DNA from: Bradyrhizobium oligotrophicum S58
GTDB taxonomy: Bacteria > Pseudomonadota > Alphaproteobacteria > Rhizobiales > Xanthobacteraceae
Assembly (NCBI RefSeq): GCF_000344805.1
Contig: NC_020453.1
Coordinates: forward strand, 3,100,001-3,164,000
Direction: 5' to 3'
DNA length: 64,000 nucleotides
Shown piece by piece: positions 34,022 through 43,247 of the stretch. Position 1 is the first letter of the stretch. The number at the start of each line of letters is the position of its first letter. A program made the translations under genes and the position numbers. Under the pieces are notes generated by a model. That model saw nothing but the letters and a program-made list of their open reading frames with translations. It had not been told where the DNA came from and made no database searches.

Positions 34022-37000
34022 ATGCACCTCCTGGCGACATCCGGCGCTGATCTCGACGACCTCGAACAGGCCGTCGATCTCGCGCAGTCGCCGGCCGAGA
34101 TCGTCCTGCTGTCGTTCTCCGATAGCGATCTGTCGGCGCTCGCGGAGGCCTGGACCGCATCTTCGACCGAGCTGCCGAGCTTGCGCCTCGCAAGCCTGAA
34201 GCGGCTGAAGCATCCGATGTCGGTCGATCTCTACATCGACAAGGTCGTGCTCGGCGCGCGCGCGGTCGTCGTGCGCTGCCTCGGCGGGCTCGACTATTGG
34301 CGCTACGGGCTGGAACGCATCGCCTCAGCCTGCCGCAGCCGCAACATCGTGTTTGCAGCGTTGCCAGGCGATGACCGCGCCGATGACAGGCTCGATGAGC
34401 TCTCGACCTTGCCGCAAGACGCAACGTCGCGGCTCTACGGCTACCTGCACGAGGGCGGCGTCGGCAATGCGCGCGAGGCGCTGCGCTATCTCGCCACGCT
34501 GCTCGGCCGTGACACGCAATTCGCCGAGCCGGTCGCCATCGGGTCGATCGTCGGCTTCGTGCCGGACTGCGGTGCTGTCGCCATCGACGATCTTTGTTGG
34601 ACCGAGGATGGACGGCGGACCGCGCTGATCGTGTTCTATCGCGCCAGTCTGCTGGCCGCCGACACGGCGGGCATCGCCGAGCTGATGCGGGCGCTGGAGC
34701 GCGAGGGGGTTGCCGCCGTCGCGGTCGCGGTGACCAGCCTGAAGGATCCCAGCATCGTCCAGCCGCTGGCGCGCTTGATCGCGCAGCGGCGTCCCGCGGT
34801 CATCCTGAATGCCACTGCGTTCTCGGCGTTGCGCGATGATGGCACCACCGTCCTGGATGTCGCCGATGCGCCGGTTCTGCAGATCGTGCAGGCGCAGAGC
34901 AGCGAAGAGGCGTGGGCGTCCTCGCTGCGCGGGTTGTCGCCGACCGATCTCGCTATGAATGTCGTGCTGCCCGAGCTCGACGGCCGGCTGCTGGCGCGCC
35001 CGATCGCGTTCAAGGGCGAGGCCGCGGTGGATGACCGCTTGCAGTTCGGCGCCGTGCGCTATGTGCCGCAGCCCGATCGCATATCATATGTCGCGCGGCT
35101 CGCGGCGCGATGGGCGCAATTGCGGGTGCTGCCTGCGAGTGAGCGCCGCGTTGCGCTGATATTGTCGGATTATCCGGCGCGCGGCGGCCGCCGCGGCTAT
35201 GCCGTCGGACTCGACACCAGCGAAAGCGCGGCTGGCATTGCGCGGCTGCTGGCGGAGGCGGGGTACGATCTCGGCGACGCAGCTCCCGCCGCCGGAGATG
35301 TCGAAGCGCTGCTGCGCGGCGACGCAGACGAGTTCATCGTGCCGCTCGCTGACTATCAGCACGCTCTGGCGCTGTTGCCGGATGATCTGCAGCGCGCCTT
35401 GCGTGACAATTGGGGCGAGGTGGAAGCCGATCCGGCGTTTCGCGATGGCGCGTTTCGCTTTCCGGTGCGGCGCGCGGGAAAGCTCTCGATCCTGCTGCAG
35501 CCTGATCGTGGCAGCCGTGCCGATCGCAAGTCCGGCTATCACGACACGACCGTGCCGCCGCGACATGCCTATGTCGCGCTCTATGCGTATTTGCGCGAAG
35601 TCGAAAAGATCGATGCGCTGATCCATCTCGGCGCCCACGGCACGCTGGAATGGCTGCCGGGCAAGGCGCTGGCGCTGTCGCGCCATTGTTGGCCTGAGGC
35701 TGTGCTCGGTCCGCTGCCGGTGATCTATCCCTTCATCGTCAACAATCCCGGCGAGGCGATGCAGGCCAAGCGGCGGTTGTCGGCGCTGACACTCGGGCAT
35801 CTGACGCCGCCGCTGGCGCAGGCCGGTCTGCATGGTCCGCTGCTCGAACTGGAGGGGCTGGTCGAGGAATATGCCGAGGCCGACGGTCTCGACAAACGCC
35901 GCCTGAGACTGCTGGAAGACGAGATCATCGCCAGGGCCTGGCAGAGCGGCCTGGCTGCCGATTGTGGGCTCGACCGCACGATGAGCGGCCGCGAGGCGAT
36001 CGCGCAGCTCGACGCCCAGCTCTGCGACATCAAGGATCTGGCGGTGCGCGATCGTCTGCACGTGTTCGGGCAAAGGCCGGACGCCGCAGCGGCCGGTCTG
36101 CTCACCGATGCGATCACGGCGGCGGCCGGGCAGGCGGGCGGCACTATTGATCGTGTCGACGTCGCATGCCGGATCGAGGCGAGTGCCGCCGCTGAGGGCA
36201 GCGCCTTGCTCGCCGCGCTGGACGGCCGTCGCGTCGCCGCTGGTCCTGCCGGCGCACCAAGCCGCGGCCGGCTTGATGTATTGCCGACCGGGCGCAATCT
36301 GACCGCGATCGATCCGCGGGCAATCCCGACCCGCACCGCCGCTTTGGTCGGCGTACGCGCGGCCGACGAGGTGATCCGGCGTTATCTGCAGGATCACGGC
36401 GAATACCCGCGCTCCCTGGTGCTCGATCTCTGGGCGTCGGCGTCGCTGCGCACGGGGGGCGACGATCTTGCCCAGGCGCTGGCCTATCTCGGTGTGCGCC
36501 CGCGCTGGGATCTCAACTCCAATCGTGTCACCGGCGTCGACGTGCTGCCATTGGCGATGCTGGACCGGCCGCGCATCGATGCGACATTGAGAGTGTCGGG
36601 GCTGTTCCGCGATCTGTTCGAAGCGCAGATCGCGCTGTTCGATCTCGCCGTGCAGAAGGTGGCGTCACTCGACGAGGACGATGCCGACAATCCGCTGGCC
36701 GCGGCGCGGCGGCGTGGCGAGAGTCTCGCGCGCGTGTTTGGCGGCGCGCCCGGCAGCTACGGCGCCGTGGCCGCCGACCTCGCGCTGGGGATGACCTGGA
36801 AAAGCCGCTCGCAGCTCGGCGAGGCCTATCTCGATGGCACGGGTTATAGTTTCGGTGGCGCGCATGAGGGCCTCGCTGCCGCCGAGACGTTCCGCGACCG
36901 AGTCCGCGTCGCCGATGCGCTGGTGCATGCGCAGGACGACCGCGAGCGCGATCTGCTCGACGGCGAGGAGGTCGCCGATTTTGCCGGTGGCTTTGCGGCT

Positions 37001-37444
37001 GCCGCTGAAGTGCTCGGCGCATCACCTGCGCTGCTGCATCTCGACACCAGCCGTCCCGAGGCGCCGAAGGCGCGCAGCTTCAGCGAGGAGATCGCCCGCG
37101 TGGTGCGCGGCCGTCTCACCAATCCGCGCTGGATCTCCGGCATGCTTGCGCATGGCTACCGCGGCGTCGCCGAGATCGCGCAAGGGATCGACGCGCTCTA
37201 CGCCTTCGCCGCGACCTCCGACACGGTTCCCGAGCATCTGTTTGATCTGGCGCATGGGGCGCTGCTGTGCGACGAGGCGGTGCTGGATGGCATGGTCGCG
37301 CGCAATCCGGCGGCGGTCGCCGCCATCGTCTCGCGGTTCGAGGATGCGCTGCGCCGGCAATTGTGGGTGCCGCGCCGGAACGCAGTCGCTGACGAGCTCG
37401 CTGTCGCGCGCGCGCGCCTGATGCAAACGGGGAGGGTGCCGTGA
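34022..37444 (+). CDS. cobN: Cobaltochelatase subunit CobN
   Basis: 1140 aa, the large subunit of the aerobic ATP-dependent cobaltochelatase (CobNST), which inserts Co(II) into hydrogenobyrinic acid a,c-diamide. Visible signatures: ALPGDDRADDRL, YLHEGGVGNAREALRYLATLLG, YPARGGRRGYAVGLDTSESAAGIARLL, RHAYVALYAYLREVEKIDALIHLGAHGTLEWLPGKALALSRHCWPEAVLGPLPVIYPFIVNNPGEAMQAKRR, and GSYGAVAADLALGMTWKSRSQLGEAYLDGTGYSFGG. CobS/CobT-type chelatase subunits are not in this window. It ends overlapping cobG (GTGA). Confidence 0.97.
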   Translation: MHLLATSGADLDDLEQAVDLAQSPAEIVLLSFSDSDLSALAEAWTASSTELPSLRLASLKRLKHPMSVDLYIDKVVLGARAVVVRCLGGLDYWRYGLERIASACRSRNIVFAALPGDDRADDRLDELSTLPQDATSRLYGYLHEGGVGNAREALRYLATLLGRDTQFAEPVAIGSIVGFVPDCGAVAIDDLCWTEDGRRTALIVFYRASLLAADTAGIAELMRALEREGVAAVAVAVTSLKDPSIVQPLARLIAQRRPAVILNATAFSALRDDGTTVLDVADAPVLQIVQAQSSEEAWASSLRGLSPTDLAMNVVLPELDGRLLARPIAFKGEAAVDDRLQFGAVRYVPQPDRISYVARLAARWAQLRVLPASERRVALILSDYPARGGRRGYAVGLDTSESAAGIARLLAEAGYDLGDAAPAAGDVEALLRGDADEFIVPLADYQHALALLPDDLQRALRDNWGEVEADPAFRDGAFRFPVRRAGKLSILLQPDRGSRADRKSGYHDTTVPPRHAYVALYAYLREVEKIDALIHLGAHGTLEWLPGKALALSRHCWPEAVLGPLPVIYPFIVNNPGEAMQAKRRLSALTLGHLTPPLAQAGLHGPLLELEGLVEEYAEADGLDKRRLRLLEDEIIARAWQSGLAADCGLDRTMSGREAIAQLDAQLCDIKDLAVRDRLHVFGQRPDAAAAGLLTDAITAAAGQAGGTIDRVDVACRIEASAAAEGSALLAALDGRRVAAGPAGAPSRGRLDVLPTGRNLTAIDPRAIPTRTAALVGVRAADEVIRRYLQDHGEYPRSLVLDLWASASLRTGGDDLAQALAYLGVRPRWDLNSNRVTGVDVLPLAMLDRPRIDATLRVSGLFRDLFEAQIALFDLAVQKVASLDEDDADNPLAAARRRGESLARVFGGAPGSYGAVAADLALGMTWKSRSQLGEAYLDGTGYSFGGAHEGLAAAETFRDRVRVADALVHAQDDRERDLLDGEEVADFAGGFAAAAEVLGASPALLHLDTSRPEAPKARSFSEEIARVVRGRLTNPRWISGMLAHGYRGVAEIAQGIDALYAFAATSDTVPEHLFDLAHGALLCDEAVLDGMVARNPAAVAAIVSRFEDALRRQLWVPRRNAVADELAVARARLMQTGRVP

Positions 37445-38721
37445 CCGTAGCGGTGGAGATCAAGGGCTGGTGTCCGGGGGCGCGCAGGCCGATGCCGAGC
37501 GGCGACGGATTGATCGTCCGCGTCCGGCCGCATGGCGGGGCCTTGAAGGTCGCAGCCTTGCGTCAACTTGCCGAGGCGGCGCAGCGCTTCGGCAACGGCC
37601 AGATTGATCTGACGCGCCGCGCCAATCTGCAAATTCGTGGCGTGTCCCCGGAGACCCTGGCGCCGTTATGGGAGCTGATGGCCGCGCTCGAACTGCTCGA
37701 CGACAGCGCCGAGTTGGAGGCGATCCGCAACATCGTCGTCAACCCGCTGGCAGGAATGGATCCGGAGGAAATCGTCGACATGCGCCCGGTCGCTGCCGCG
37801 CTGGAAAGCCGGCTCGCGGCGGACAAAGGGTTGCGTGCGCTGCCGGCCAAATTCAGTTTTGCGCTGGATGGCGGCGGCAAGCTGCCGCTGACCCGGCTCG
37901 CGGCGGATGTTCGTCTCGTGGCTTGCGGCCAAGGCGATCAACGTCGCATCGCCATTGGCTTTGCTGGTCCGGATGGGGGCACGTGGCTGGGGAAGACAGC
38001 TGTCGCCGAGGCTGCGCCTGCAGCGGCAAAGCTCGCGGCCATCGTGCTCCAGCGCAGCCCGACGCGCCGTTCGTCAGCACTGCCATCGGATGCGTTCGCC
38101 GCCATTGGGGCCGAGCTTGGTCTGGATGCTTCCGAGCAAACCGCCGGGGCTACATCCGCTGCCTCGCCGCGGCGCCTGGGACTCATTCCTTTGACCGAGC
38201 AGAGCTGTGCCGTCGGTCTCGGCGCACCGTTCGGCCGGATCGACAACGAGAGCTTGGCGCGGCTCGCGGCTCTGCTCGCGACCTACGGGATTTCCGAGGT
38301 TCGCTTGTCGCCGTGGCGCACGCTGTATGTCGCGGCGAACCCGGGCAGCGCGGAACGGCTCGTTGCGGATGCGACCGAGTTCGGCCTGATCGTCGACGAC
38401 GCCGACCCGGTGATGCGCGTCGATGCCTGCTCCGGCGTTGGCCGTTGTCCGTCGACCGCGCTTTCCACACGGCAGCACGCCCGAATGCTCGCCGGCGCAA
38501 TGGCTCGCACGGGTTTCGCAGGCAGCCTGCACGTTTCCGGCTGCGCCAAGGGCTGCGCGCGCTCGGCGCCCGCCGATGTCGTCCTCGTCGGTGAGGGCGA
38601 CGGTTATCACGTCGTACGGAACGGCACCGTGAAGAGCGCGCCCTGCGGCATCCTCGATCCGGCCGGCCTCGACCTGACGGGAAATGGGCTGTTCGAAGCC
38701 AATGAGAAGGCCCATGTCTGA
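37441..38721 (+). CDS. cobG: Precorrin-3B synthase
   Basis: 426 aa, a sulfite/nitrite-reductase-like iron-sulfur/haem-type oxygenase that uses O2 for ring contraction, marking the aerobic pathway. Two ferredoxin-like repeats: GWCPGARRPMPSGDGLIVRVRPHGG...GNGQIDLTRRANLQIRGV and SCAVGLGAPFGRI...TLYVA. The 4Fe-4S cysteines appear as DACSGVGRCPSTAL and HVSGCAKGCARSAP. The GTG start overlaps the cobN stop by 4 bases, and the end overlaps cobH by 8. Contrast with CbiD (C1 methylation) in the same cluster. Confidence 0.95.
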   Translation: MTVAVEIKGWCPGARRPMPSGDGLIVRVRPHGGALKVAALRQLAEAAQRFGNGQIDLTRRANLQIRGVSPETLAPLWELMAALELLDDSAELEAIRNIVVNPLAGMDPEEIVDMRPVAAALESRLAADKGLRALPAKFSFALDGGGKLPLTRLAADVRLVACGQGDQRRIAIGFAGPDGGTWLGKTAVAEAAPAAAKLAAIVLQRSPTRRSSALPSDAFAAIGAELGLDASEQTAGATSAASPRRLGLIPLTEQSCAVGLGAPFGRIDNESLARLAALLATYGISEVRLSPWRTLYVAANPGSAERLVADATEFGLIVDDADPVMRVDACSGVGRCPSTALSTRQHARMLAGAMARTGFAGSLHVSGCAKGCARSAPADVVLVGEGDGYHVVRNGTVKSAPCGILDPAGLDLTGNGLFEANEKAHV

Positions 38722-39346
38722 CCTGCGCGACTACATCAAGGATGGCGCGGAGATCTATCGCCGCTCGTTTGCGACTATCCGCGCGGAGGCCGACCTGTCG
38801 CGCTTTCGCGGGCTGGAAGAGAAGATCGCCGTGCGCATCATCCATGCCTGCGGCATGGTCGAGATTACCTCCGACATCGAGATCTCCGAGCACTTCGCCA
38901 AGGCGGCGCGGGCCGCGCTCGATCGCGGCGCGCCGATCCTGTGCGATGCCAAGATGGTGGCGCAGGGCATCACCCGCGCCCGGCTGCCGGTGAAGAACGA
39001 GATCATCTGCACGCTCGATGATCCCAGCGTGCCTGCGCTCGCGGCGCAACTGGGGACGACGCGGTCCGCGGCCGCGCTCGAGCTGTGGCGCCCGCATCTT
39101 GCCGGCGCGCTGGTCGCGATCGGCAATGCGCCGACCTCGCTGTTTCATCTGCTCGACATGCTCGACCAGGGCGCGCCGCGGCCGGCCGCGGTGATCGGAA
39201 CGGCCGTCGGCTTCGTCGGCGCGCGGGAATCCAAGGAGGCGCTCGCGGCCGATGGCCGCGTGCCGTATCTGATCGTGAAAGGCCGCAAGGGCGGCAGCGC
39301 CATGGCCGTCGCCGCCGTGAATGCCATCGCGAGCGACGTCGAATGA
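38714..39346 (+). CDS. cobH: Precorrin-8X methylmutase
   Basis: 210 aa (CbiC equivalent); moves the C11 methyl to C12 to give hydrogenobyrinic acid. Motifs: SFATIRAEADLSRFRGLEEKIAVRIIHACGMVEI with the catalytic His in the IIHACGMVE segment, ILCDAKMVAQGITRARLP, APTSLFHLLDML, and PAAVIGTAVGFVGARESKEAL. The start at 38714 (MSDLRDYIKDG) is in the overlap with cobG and matches the family N terminus. Confidence 0.96.
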   Translation: MSDLRDYIKDGAEIYRRSFATIRAEADLSRFRGLEEKIAVRIIHACGMVEITSDIEISEHFAKAARAALDRGAPILCDAKMVAQGITRARLPVKNEIICTLDDPSVPALAAQLGTTRSAAALELWRPHLAGALVAIGNAPTSLFHLLDMLDQGAPRPAAVIGTAVGFVGARESKEALAADGRVPYLIVKGRKGGSAMAVAAVNAIASDVE

Positions 39347-40101
39347 GCCTGCTCGAGACCATCGCTGGCGGGGCTAACGCCGGCACGCTCTACGGCATCG
39401 GAGTCGGTCCGGGAGATGTACGTTATCTGACGCTGCGCGCGGCCGGACTGATCCTGTCCGTCGATGTCGTGGCGTTCTTTGCCAAGCGCGGCATTGAGGG
39501 CAACGCGCGGCGGATCGTGGCGCCCCTGATGAGAACCGGCCGTCACGAGCTGCGGCTGGAATATCCTGTCACCGAAGAAGTCCCGGTCGCCGATCCGTCC
39601 TACCAGGCACAGATCGGCGACTTCTATCATCGCGCATCCGACAGCATCGCGGCGCATCTCGTTGCAGGCCGATCCGTCGGCCTGCTCTCCGAAGGCGATC
39701 CGTTCTTCTATGGCTCGTTCATGCATATGTGGCGGCGGCTGGAGCGCGATCATCCGGTCGAGGTCGTTCCCGGCGTGACGGGAATGTCCGGCTGCTGGAC
39801 CAAGGCCAACGTTCCCATCACCTGGGGCGATGATATCCTCTCGGTGCTCCCGGGCACCTTGGCCGAGGACGTGCTGCATGATCGGCTGACGCGCTGCGAG
39901 GCCGCCGTGATCATGAAGGTCGGGCGCAATCTCACCAAGGTGAAGCGTGCGATCGTCAGCGCCGGATTGCTCGATCGCGCCGTGTATGTCGAGCGCGGGA
40001 CCATGGAGGCGCAGCGCGTCTCGCCATTGGCCGAGGTGGAGCAGGAGCGCGGGCCGTACTTCTCGATGATCCTGATCCCCGGGCAGGGGCGCCGGCTGTG
40101 A
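39343..40101 (+). CDS. cobI: Precorrin-2 C20-methyltransferase
   Basis: 252 aa tetrapyrrole methyltransferase. GTLYGIGVGPGDVRYLTLRAAGLI (SAM-site GxGxGDxxxxT), SVGLLSEGDPFFYGSFMHM (the conserved GDP loop), VVPGVTGMSGCWTKANVPITWGDD, and IMKVGRNLTKVKRAI. ATG overlaps the cobH stop by 4 bases, and its own stop overlaps cobJ by 4. Acts on precorrin-2, the product of CobA, which is not in this window. Confidence 0.95.
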   Translation: MSLLETIAGGANAGTLYGIGVGPGDVRYLTLRAAGLILSVDVVAFFAKRGIEGNARRIVAPLMRTGRHELRLEYPVTEEVPVADPSYQAQIGDFYHRASDSIAAHLVAGRSVGLLSEGDPFFYGSFMHMWRRLERDHPVEVVPGVTGMSGCWTKANVPITWGDDILSVLPGTLAEDVLHDRLTRCEAAVIMKVGRNLTKVKRAIVSAGLLDRAVYVERGTMEAQRVSPLAEVEQERGPYFSMILIPGQGRRL

Positions 40102-40865
40102 CGGGCACGCTCACCATCGTCGGCGTCGGCCCCGGTCGTCCCGAACTGATGACGCCGGCGGCATCGGCCGCGATCGCCGAGGCGACCGATCTGATCGGCT
40201 ACGGGCCTTATCTCGACAGGGTGGCGACGAGCCATCCGGGGCAGATCCGTCACGCCAGCGATAATCGCGTCGAACTCGATCGCGCGCGCCATGCGCTTTC
40301 GCTTGCAAGCGATGGACGGCATGTCGCGGTGGTGTCAGGCGGCGATCCCGGCGTGTTCGCGATGGCCGCCGCCGTGTTCGAGGCGGTCGAGGCGGGTCCT
40401 TTAGAATGGCGAGATCTCGACATCCGTGTCGAGCCTGGCGTCACGGCGATGCTTGCCGCCGCGGCCGAGGTCGGGGCGCCGCTGGGCGGCGATTTCTGCG
40501 CGATCTCGCTGTCCGACAATCTCAAGAGCTGGACCACGATCAGGCGTCGGCTGGAGGCTGCGGCTGCGGCCGACTTCGTCATCGCGCTGTACAATCCGCT
40601 GTCCAAGGCGCGGCCGCATCAGCTCGGCGAGGCCTTCGCACTGCTGCGGCAGATCAAGCCGCCGTCGACCGTGGTCGTCATGGTGCGCGCCGCGGGCAGC
40701 GGCGATGTCAGACGGATCATCACGACGCTGGGCGAGGTCGATCCCGACAAGGCCGACATGCGCACGCTCGTCCTGATCGGATCGACGGCGACGCGCCTGA
40801 TAGCGCGCGACGGCAAGTCGCCGTTCGTCTACACCTTGCGCCGCGAAGTCGAGGGCGGTGCATGA
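40098..40865 (+). CDS. cobJ: Precorrin-3B C17-methyltransferase
   Basis: 255 aa. SAM-methyltransferase signatures GTLTIVGVGPGRPELMTPAA, ALSLASDGRHVAVVSGGDPGVFAMAAAVFE, VEPGVTAMLAAAAEVGAPLGGDFCAISLSDNLKSWTTIRRRLEAAA (CobJ/CbiH block), ALYNPLSKARPHQL, and TTLGEVDPDKADMRTLVLIGSTATRL. It catalyses C17 methylation with ring contraction following CobG. GTG start. The last 37 bases overlap the 3' end of the convergent cobK. Confidence 0.96.
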   Translation: MTGTLTIVGVGPGRPELMTPAASAAIAEATDLIGYGPYLDRVATSHPGQIRHASDNRVELDRARHALSLASDGRHVAVVSGGDPGVFAMAAAVFEAVEAGPLEWRDLDIRVEPGVTAMLAAAAEVGAPLGGDFCAISLSDNLKSWTTIRRRLEAAAAADFVIALYNPLSKARPHQLGEAFALLRQIKPPSTVVVMVRAAGSGDVRRIITTLGEVDPDKADMRTLVLIGSTATRLIARDGKSPFVYTLRREVEGGA

Positions 40866-41602
40866 GCAAGCTGGTCCTCCAGCCAGAGCAAGGCGCCGCG
40901 CGCATTGTCGAGCGCAACGCCATGCGGTTTGTCGGGCCGTGCGATCATGACAATGGGAATGCCGAGCCGCCGCGCGGCTGCGATCTTCGGATAGGTCGCA
41001 GCTCCGCCGGAGTTCTTCGAGACGATGAAGGCAATGCGCTCGCGCGTGAGAAAATCATGCTCCTTCGCTTCGTCGAACGGCCCGCGATCGTAGACGAAGC
41101 GAATCTCCGGTGGCAGTTGGATGTCGCCGGGCGGATCGATCGTGCGGGCGATGTAGTGATGCTGCGGAGCTGCGGCAAAGGCGGCGAGCTCCAGCCGGCC
41201 AAGACTCAGGAACACGCACGCAGCGGCGGCTCGGAGCGCGGAGGCCGCGGCTTCCGCGCTGTCGACCTCGATCCAGCGATCACCGTCCTGGCGCTGCCAT
41301 GCTGCGCGCCGGATCGAAGCCAGCGGCACAGAGGTCGCGCGACACGCCGCGACGGCATGCCGCGAGATCTGGTCGGCATAGGGATGCGTCGCGTCGATCA
41401 CCGCCTCGATCGCATGATCGCGCAGCCACGCCTCCAATCCGGAGATGCCGCCGAAGCCGCCGATGCGCGTCGGCAGCGGCTGTGGCTTGGGCGAGACCGT
41501 GCGGCCGGCGAGCGAGAGCGTCGCCTCGAAACGATCGTCGCCGGCCAGCAGCCGCGCCAGCTCCGAAGCCTCGGTCGTCCCGCCGAGAATGAGAATGCGC
41601 AT
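40829..41602 (-). CDS. cobK: Precorrin-6A reductase
   Basis: 257 aa NAD(P)H-dependent reductase of the macrocycle. MRILILGGTTEASELARLLAG (Rossmann motif and conserved TTE), GGFGGISGLEAWLRDHAIEAVIDATHPYADQISRHAVAACRATSVPLASIRRAAW, HDFLTRERIAFIVSKNSGG, AARRLGIPIVMIARP. The start at 41602 gives the family N terminus; the frame continues 11 codons upstream. It is on the minus strand, divergent from cobL by 14 bases and convergent with cobJ. Confidence 0.95.
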   Translation of the reverse strand: MRILILGGTTEASELARLLAGDDRFEATLSLAGRTVSPKPQPLPTRIGGFGGISGLEAWLRDHAIEAVIDATHPYADQISRHAVAACRATSVPLASIRRAAWQRQDGDRWIEVDSAEAAASALRAAAACVFLSLGRLELAAFAAAPQHHYIARTIDPPGDIQLPPEIRFVYDRGPFDEAKEHDFLTRERIAFIVSKNSGGAATYPKIAAARRLGIPIVMIARPDKPHGVALDNARGALLWLEDQLAHAPPSTSRRKV

Positions 41603-41616
41603 GCGGGGCACGGTCC

Positions 41617-42852
41617 ATGGTGAATCCGGCCGCAACTTGCAACGTAGCGCGTTGGCTGTCCATCATCGGCATCGGCGAGGACGGCGTCGACGGTCTCGCG
41701 GCGCCGGCGCGCCGTCTCATCGCGCAGGCGGTACTGGTGGCCGGCGGAGCGCGTCATCTCGAGCTCGCGACGTCGCTGATCGAGGGCGAGCGGCTGCCAT
41801 GGCCAAGCCCGTTGCAGCTGGCGTTCGATCAGATCGCGTCGCGCAGGGGGGAGCCGGTCGTCGTGCTGGCGAGCGGTGATCCCTTCAACTATGGCGTCGG
41901 CAAGCAGCTCATGCAGCGTTTCGAGCCCGGGGAGATGCTGTGCCTGCCGCAACCTTCGGCCTTCAGCCTCGCAGCGGCCCGGCTCGGCTGGCCGCTGCAG
42001 GACGTGGCTCCGGTCACGCTGCATGGCCGCGCGCTCGAAGGCATCATCCGTCATCTCACACCGAGCGCGCGCATCCTGGCGCTGGCCCGGGACGGGTCGA
42101 CGGCGGCGAAGCTTGCGGCATTGCTGACATCACGCCGCATGGGACGCTCGCGTTTGACGGTGCTGGAAGCGATCGGCGGCCCGCACGAGCGTGTGCGCAG
42201 TGCATTGGCCGATGAATTTGATCTGTCCGATATCCATCCACTCACGACGCTCGCGATCGAAGTCGAAGCCGGGCCCGATGCGCCGCTGATCCCGCTCTCA
42301 TCTGGCCTTGCCGATGATCTGTTCGAACATGACGGCCAGATCACCAAGCGCGATGTTCGCGCCGTGACGTTGTCGGCGCTGTCGCCACGTCCAGGTGAAT
42401 TGTTGTGGGATGTGGGATTGGGGTCGGGGTCGGTCGCGATCGAGTGGCTGCTGCGCCACGGCTCGCTGTGCGCTGTTGGCATCGAGGCACGGCAGGACCG
42501 TGCCGATCGTGCCATGCGCAACGCGCTTGCGCTCGGGGCTCCCGAGCTGAAGGTGGTGGTCGGTCGCGCACCTGACGTGCTGGCCGATATCGCGCCACCG
42601 GATGCGGTCTTCATCGGCGGCGGCATTTCGGAGGAGGGTGTGTTCGAAGGCGCCTGGTCGAAATTGAAGTCCGGCGGCCGGCTCGTGGCCAATGTCATCT
42701 CGCTCGAAGGCGAGGCGCGGCTGATCGATCTGTTCAACCGGCACGGCGGTGAGTTGATCCGCGTCGCCGTGTCGCGCATAGAGCCGGTCGGCCGGATGCA
42801 TGGTTGGCGGCAGGCCATGCCGGTGACCCAATGGCGGGTGACGAAGCCATGA
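41617..42852 (+). CDS. cobL: Precorrin-6B C5,15-methyltransferase (decarboxylating)
   Basis: 411 aa fusion equivalent to CbiE (residues 1-200) plus CbiT (residues 220-411), as in P. denitrificans CobL. The N-terminal domain has LSIIGIGEDGVDGLAAPARRLI and VVVLASGDPFNYGVGKQL. The C-terminal domain is a class I SAM-dependent methyltransferase: ITKRDVRAVTLSALSPRPGELLWDVGLGSGSVAIEWLL, IEARQDRADRAMRNALALG, and DAVFIGGGISEEGVFEGAWSKLKSGGRLVANVI. Methylates C5 and C15 and decarboxylates the C12 acetate. Its start is 14 bases from divergent cobK. Confidence 0.96.
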   Translation: MVNPAATCNVARWLSIIGIGEDGVDGLAAPARRLIAQAVLVAGGARHLELATSLIEGERLPWPSPLQLAFDQIASRRGEPVVVLASGDPFNYGVGKQLMQRFEPGEMLCLPQPSAFSLAAARLGWPLQDVAPVTLHGRALEGIIRHLTPSARILALARDGSTAAKLAALLTSRRMGRSRLTVLEAIGGPHERVRSALADEFDLSDIHPLTTLAIEVEAGPDAPLIPLSSGLADDLFEHDGQITKRDVRAVTLSALSPRPGELLWDVGLGSGSVAIEWLLRHGSLCAVGIEARQDRADRAMRNALALGAPELKVVVGRAPDVLADIAPPDAVFIGGGISEEGVFEGAWSKLKSGGRLVANVISLEGEARLIDLFNRHGGELIRVAVSRIEPVGRMHGWRQAMPVTQWRVTKP

Positions 42853-43247
42853 TCGCGCTCGGGATCGGCTGCCGCCGCGATACGAGTGCCGATCTCATCG
42901 AGGCGGTCATCGCTGAGGCGCTGACGGCGGCGCGTCTTGCCGCCGGAGATGTTGCCGTGATTGCAACCGCCGGAGACAAGATGCGCGAGCCGGGCGTGAT
43001 CGAAGCCGCGAAACGGCTGGGTCGGCCTCTCCGTGGCATTGCTGAGAATGATCTGATGGCGGTCGCTGATCTCGCCGTCACGCGGAGCGATCTTGTGCAG
43101 CGTCTCAAAGGCGTGCCCTCCGTCGCCGAGACCGCAGCGCTCGCTGCGGCCGGCCGCAATGCAAGGCTGATCCTGCCGCGGCTGGCCAATGCGTCCGCGA
43201 CCTGTGCATTGGCAGCGGGTGAGGGCGCAGCGGAGGACGGCCGATGA
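42849..43247 (+). CDS. cobE: Cobalamin biosynthesis protein CobE (CbiG C-terminal-like)
   Basis: 132 aa corresponding to the C-terminal domain of Cbi[24 protein letters not shown] and [32 protein letters not shown] are the recognisable ends. In aerobic pathways CobE is needed but its exact chemistry is not settled, whereas in anaerobic organisms full CbiG opens the delta-lactone. The start at 42849 overlaps the cobL stop by 4, and the end overlaps cobM by 4. Confidence 0.9.
   Translation: MIALGIGCRRDTSADLIEAVIAEALTAARLAAGDVAVIATAGDKMREPGVIEAAKRLGRPLRGIAENDLMAVADLAVTRSDLVQRLKGVPSVAETAALAAAGRNARLILPRLANASATCALAAGEGAAEDGR

Noticed and set aside
32844..37426. Long minus-strand frames opposite cobW and cobN
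   Set aside because: Antisense shadows of the cobalamin genes; translation composition is that of mirrored high-G+C coding DNA.
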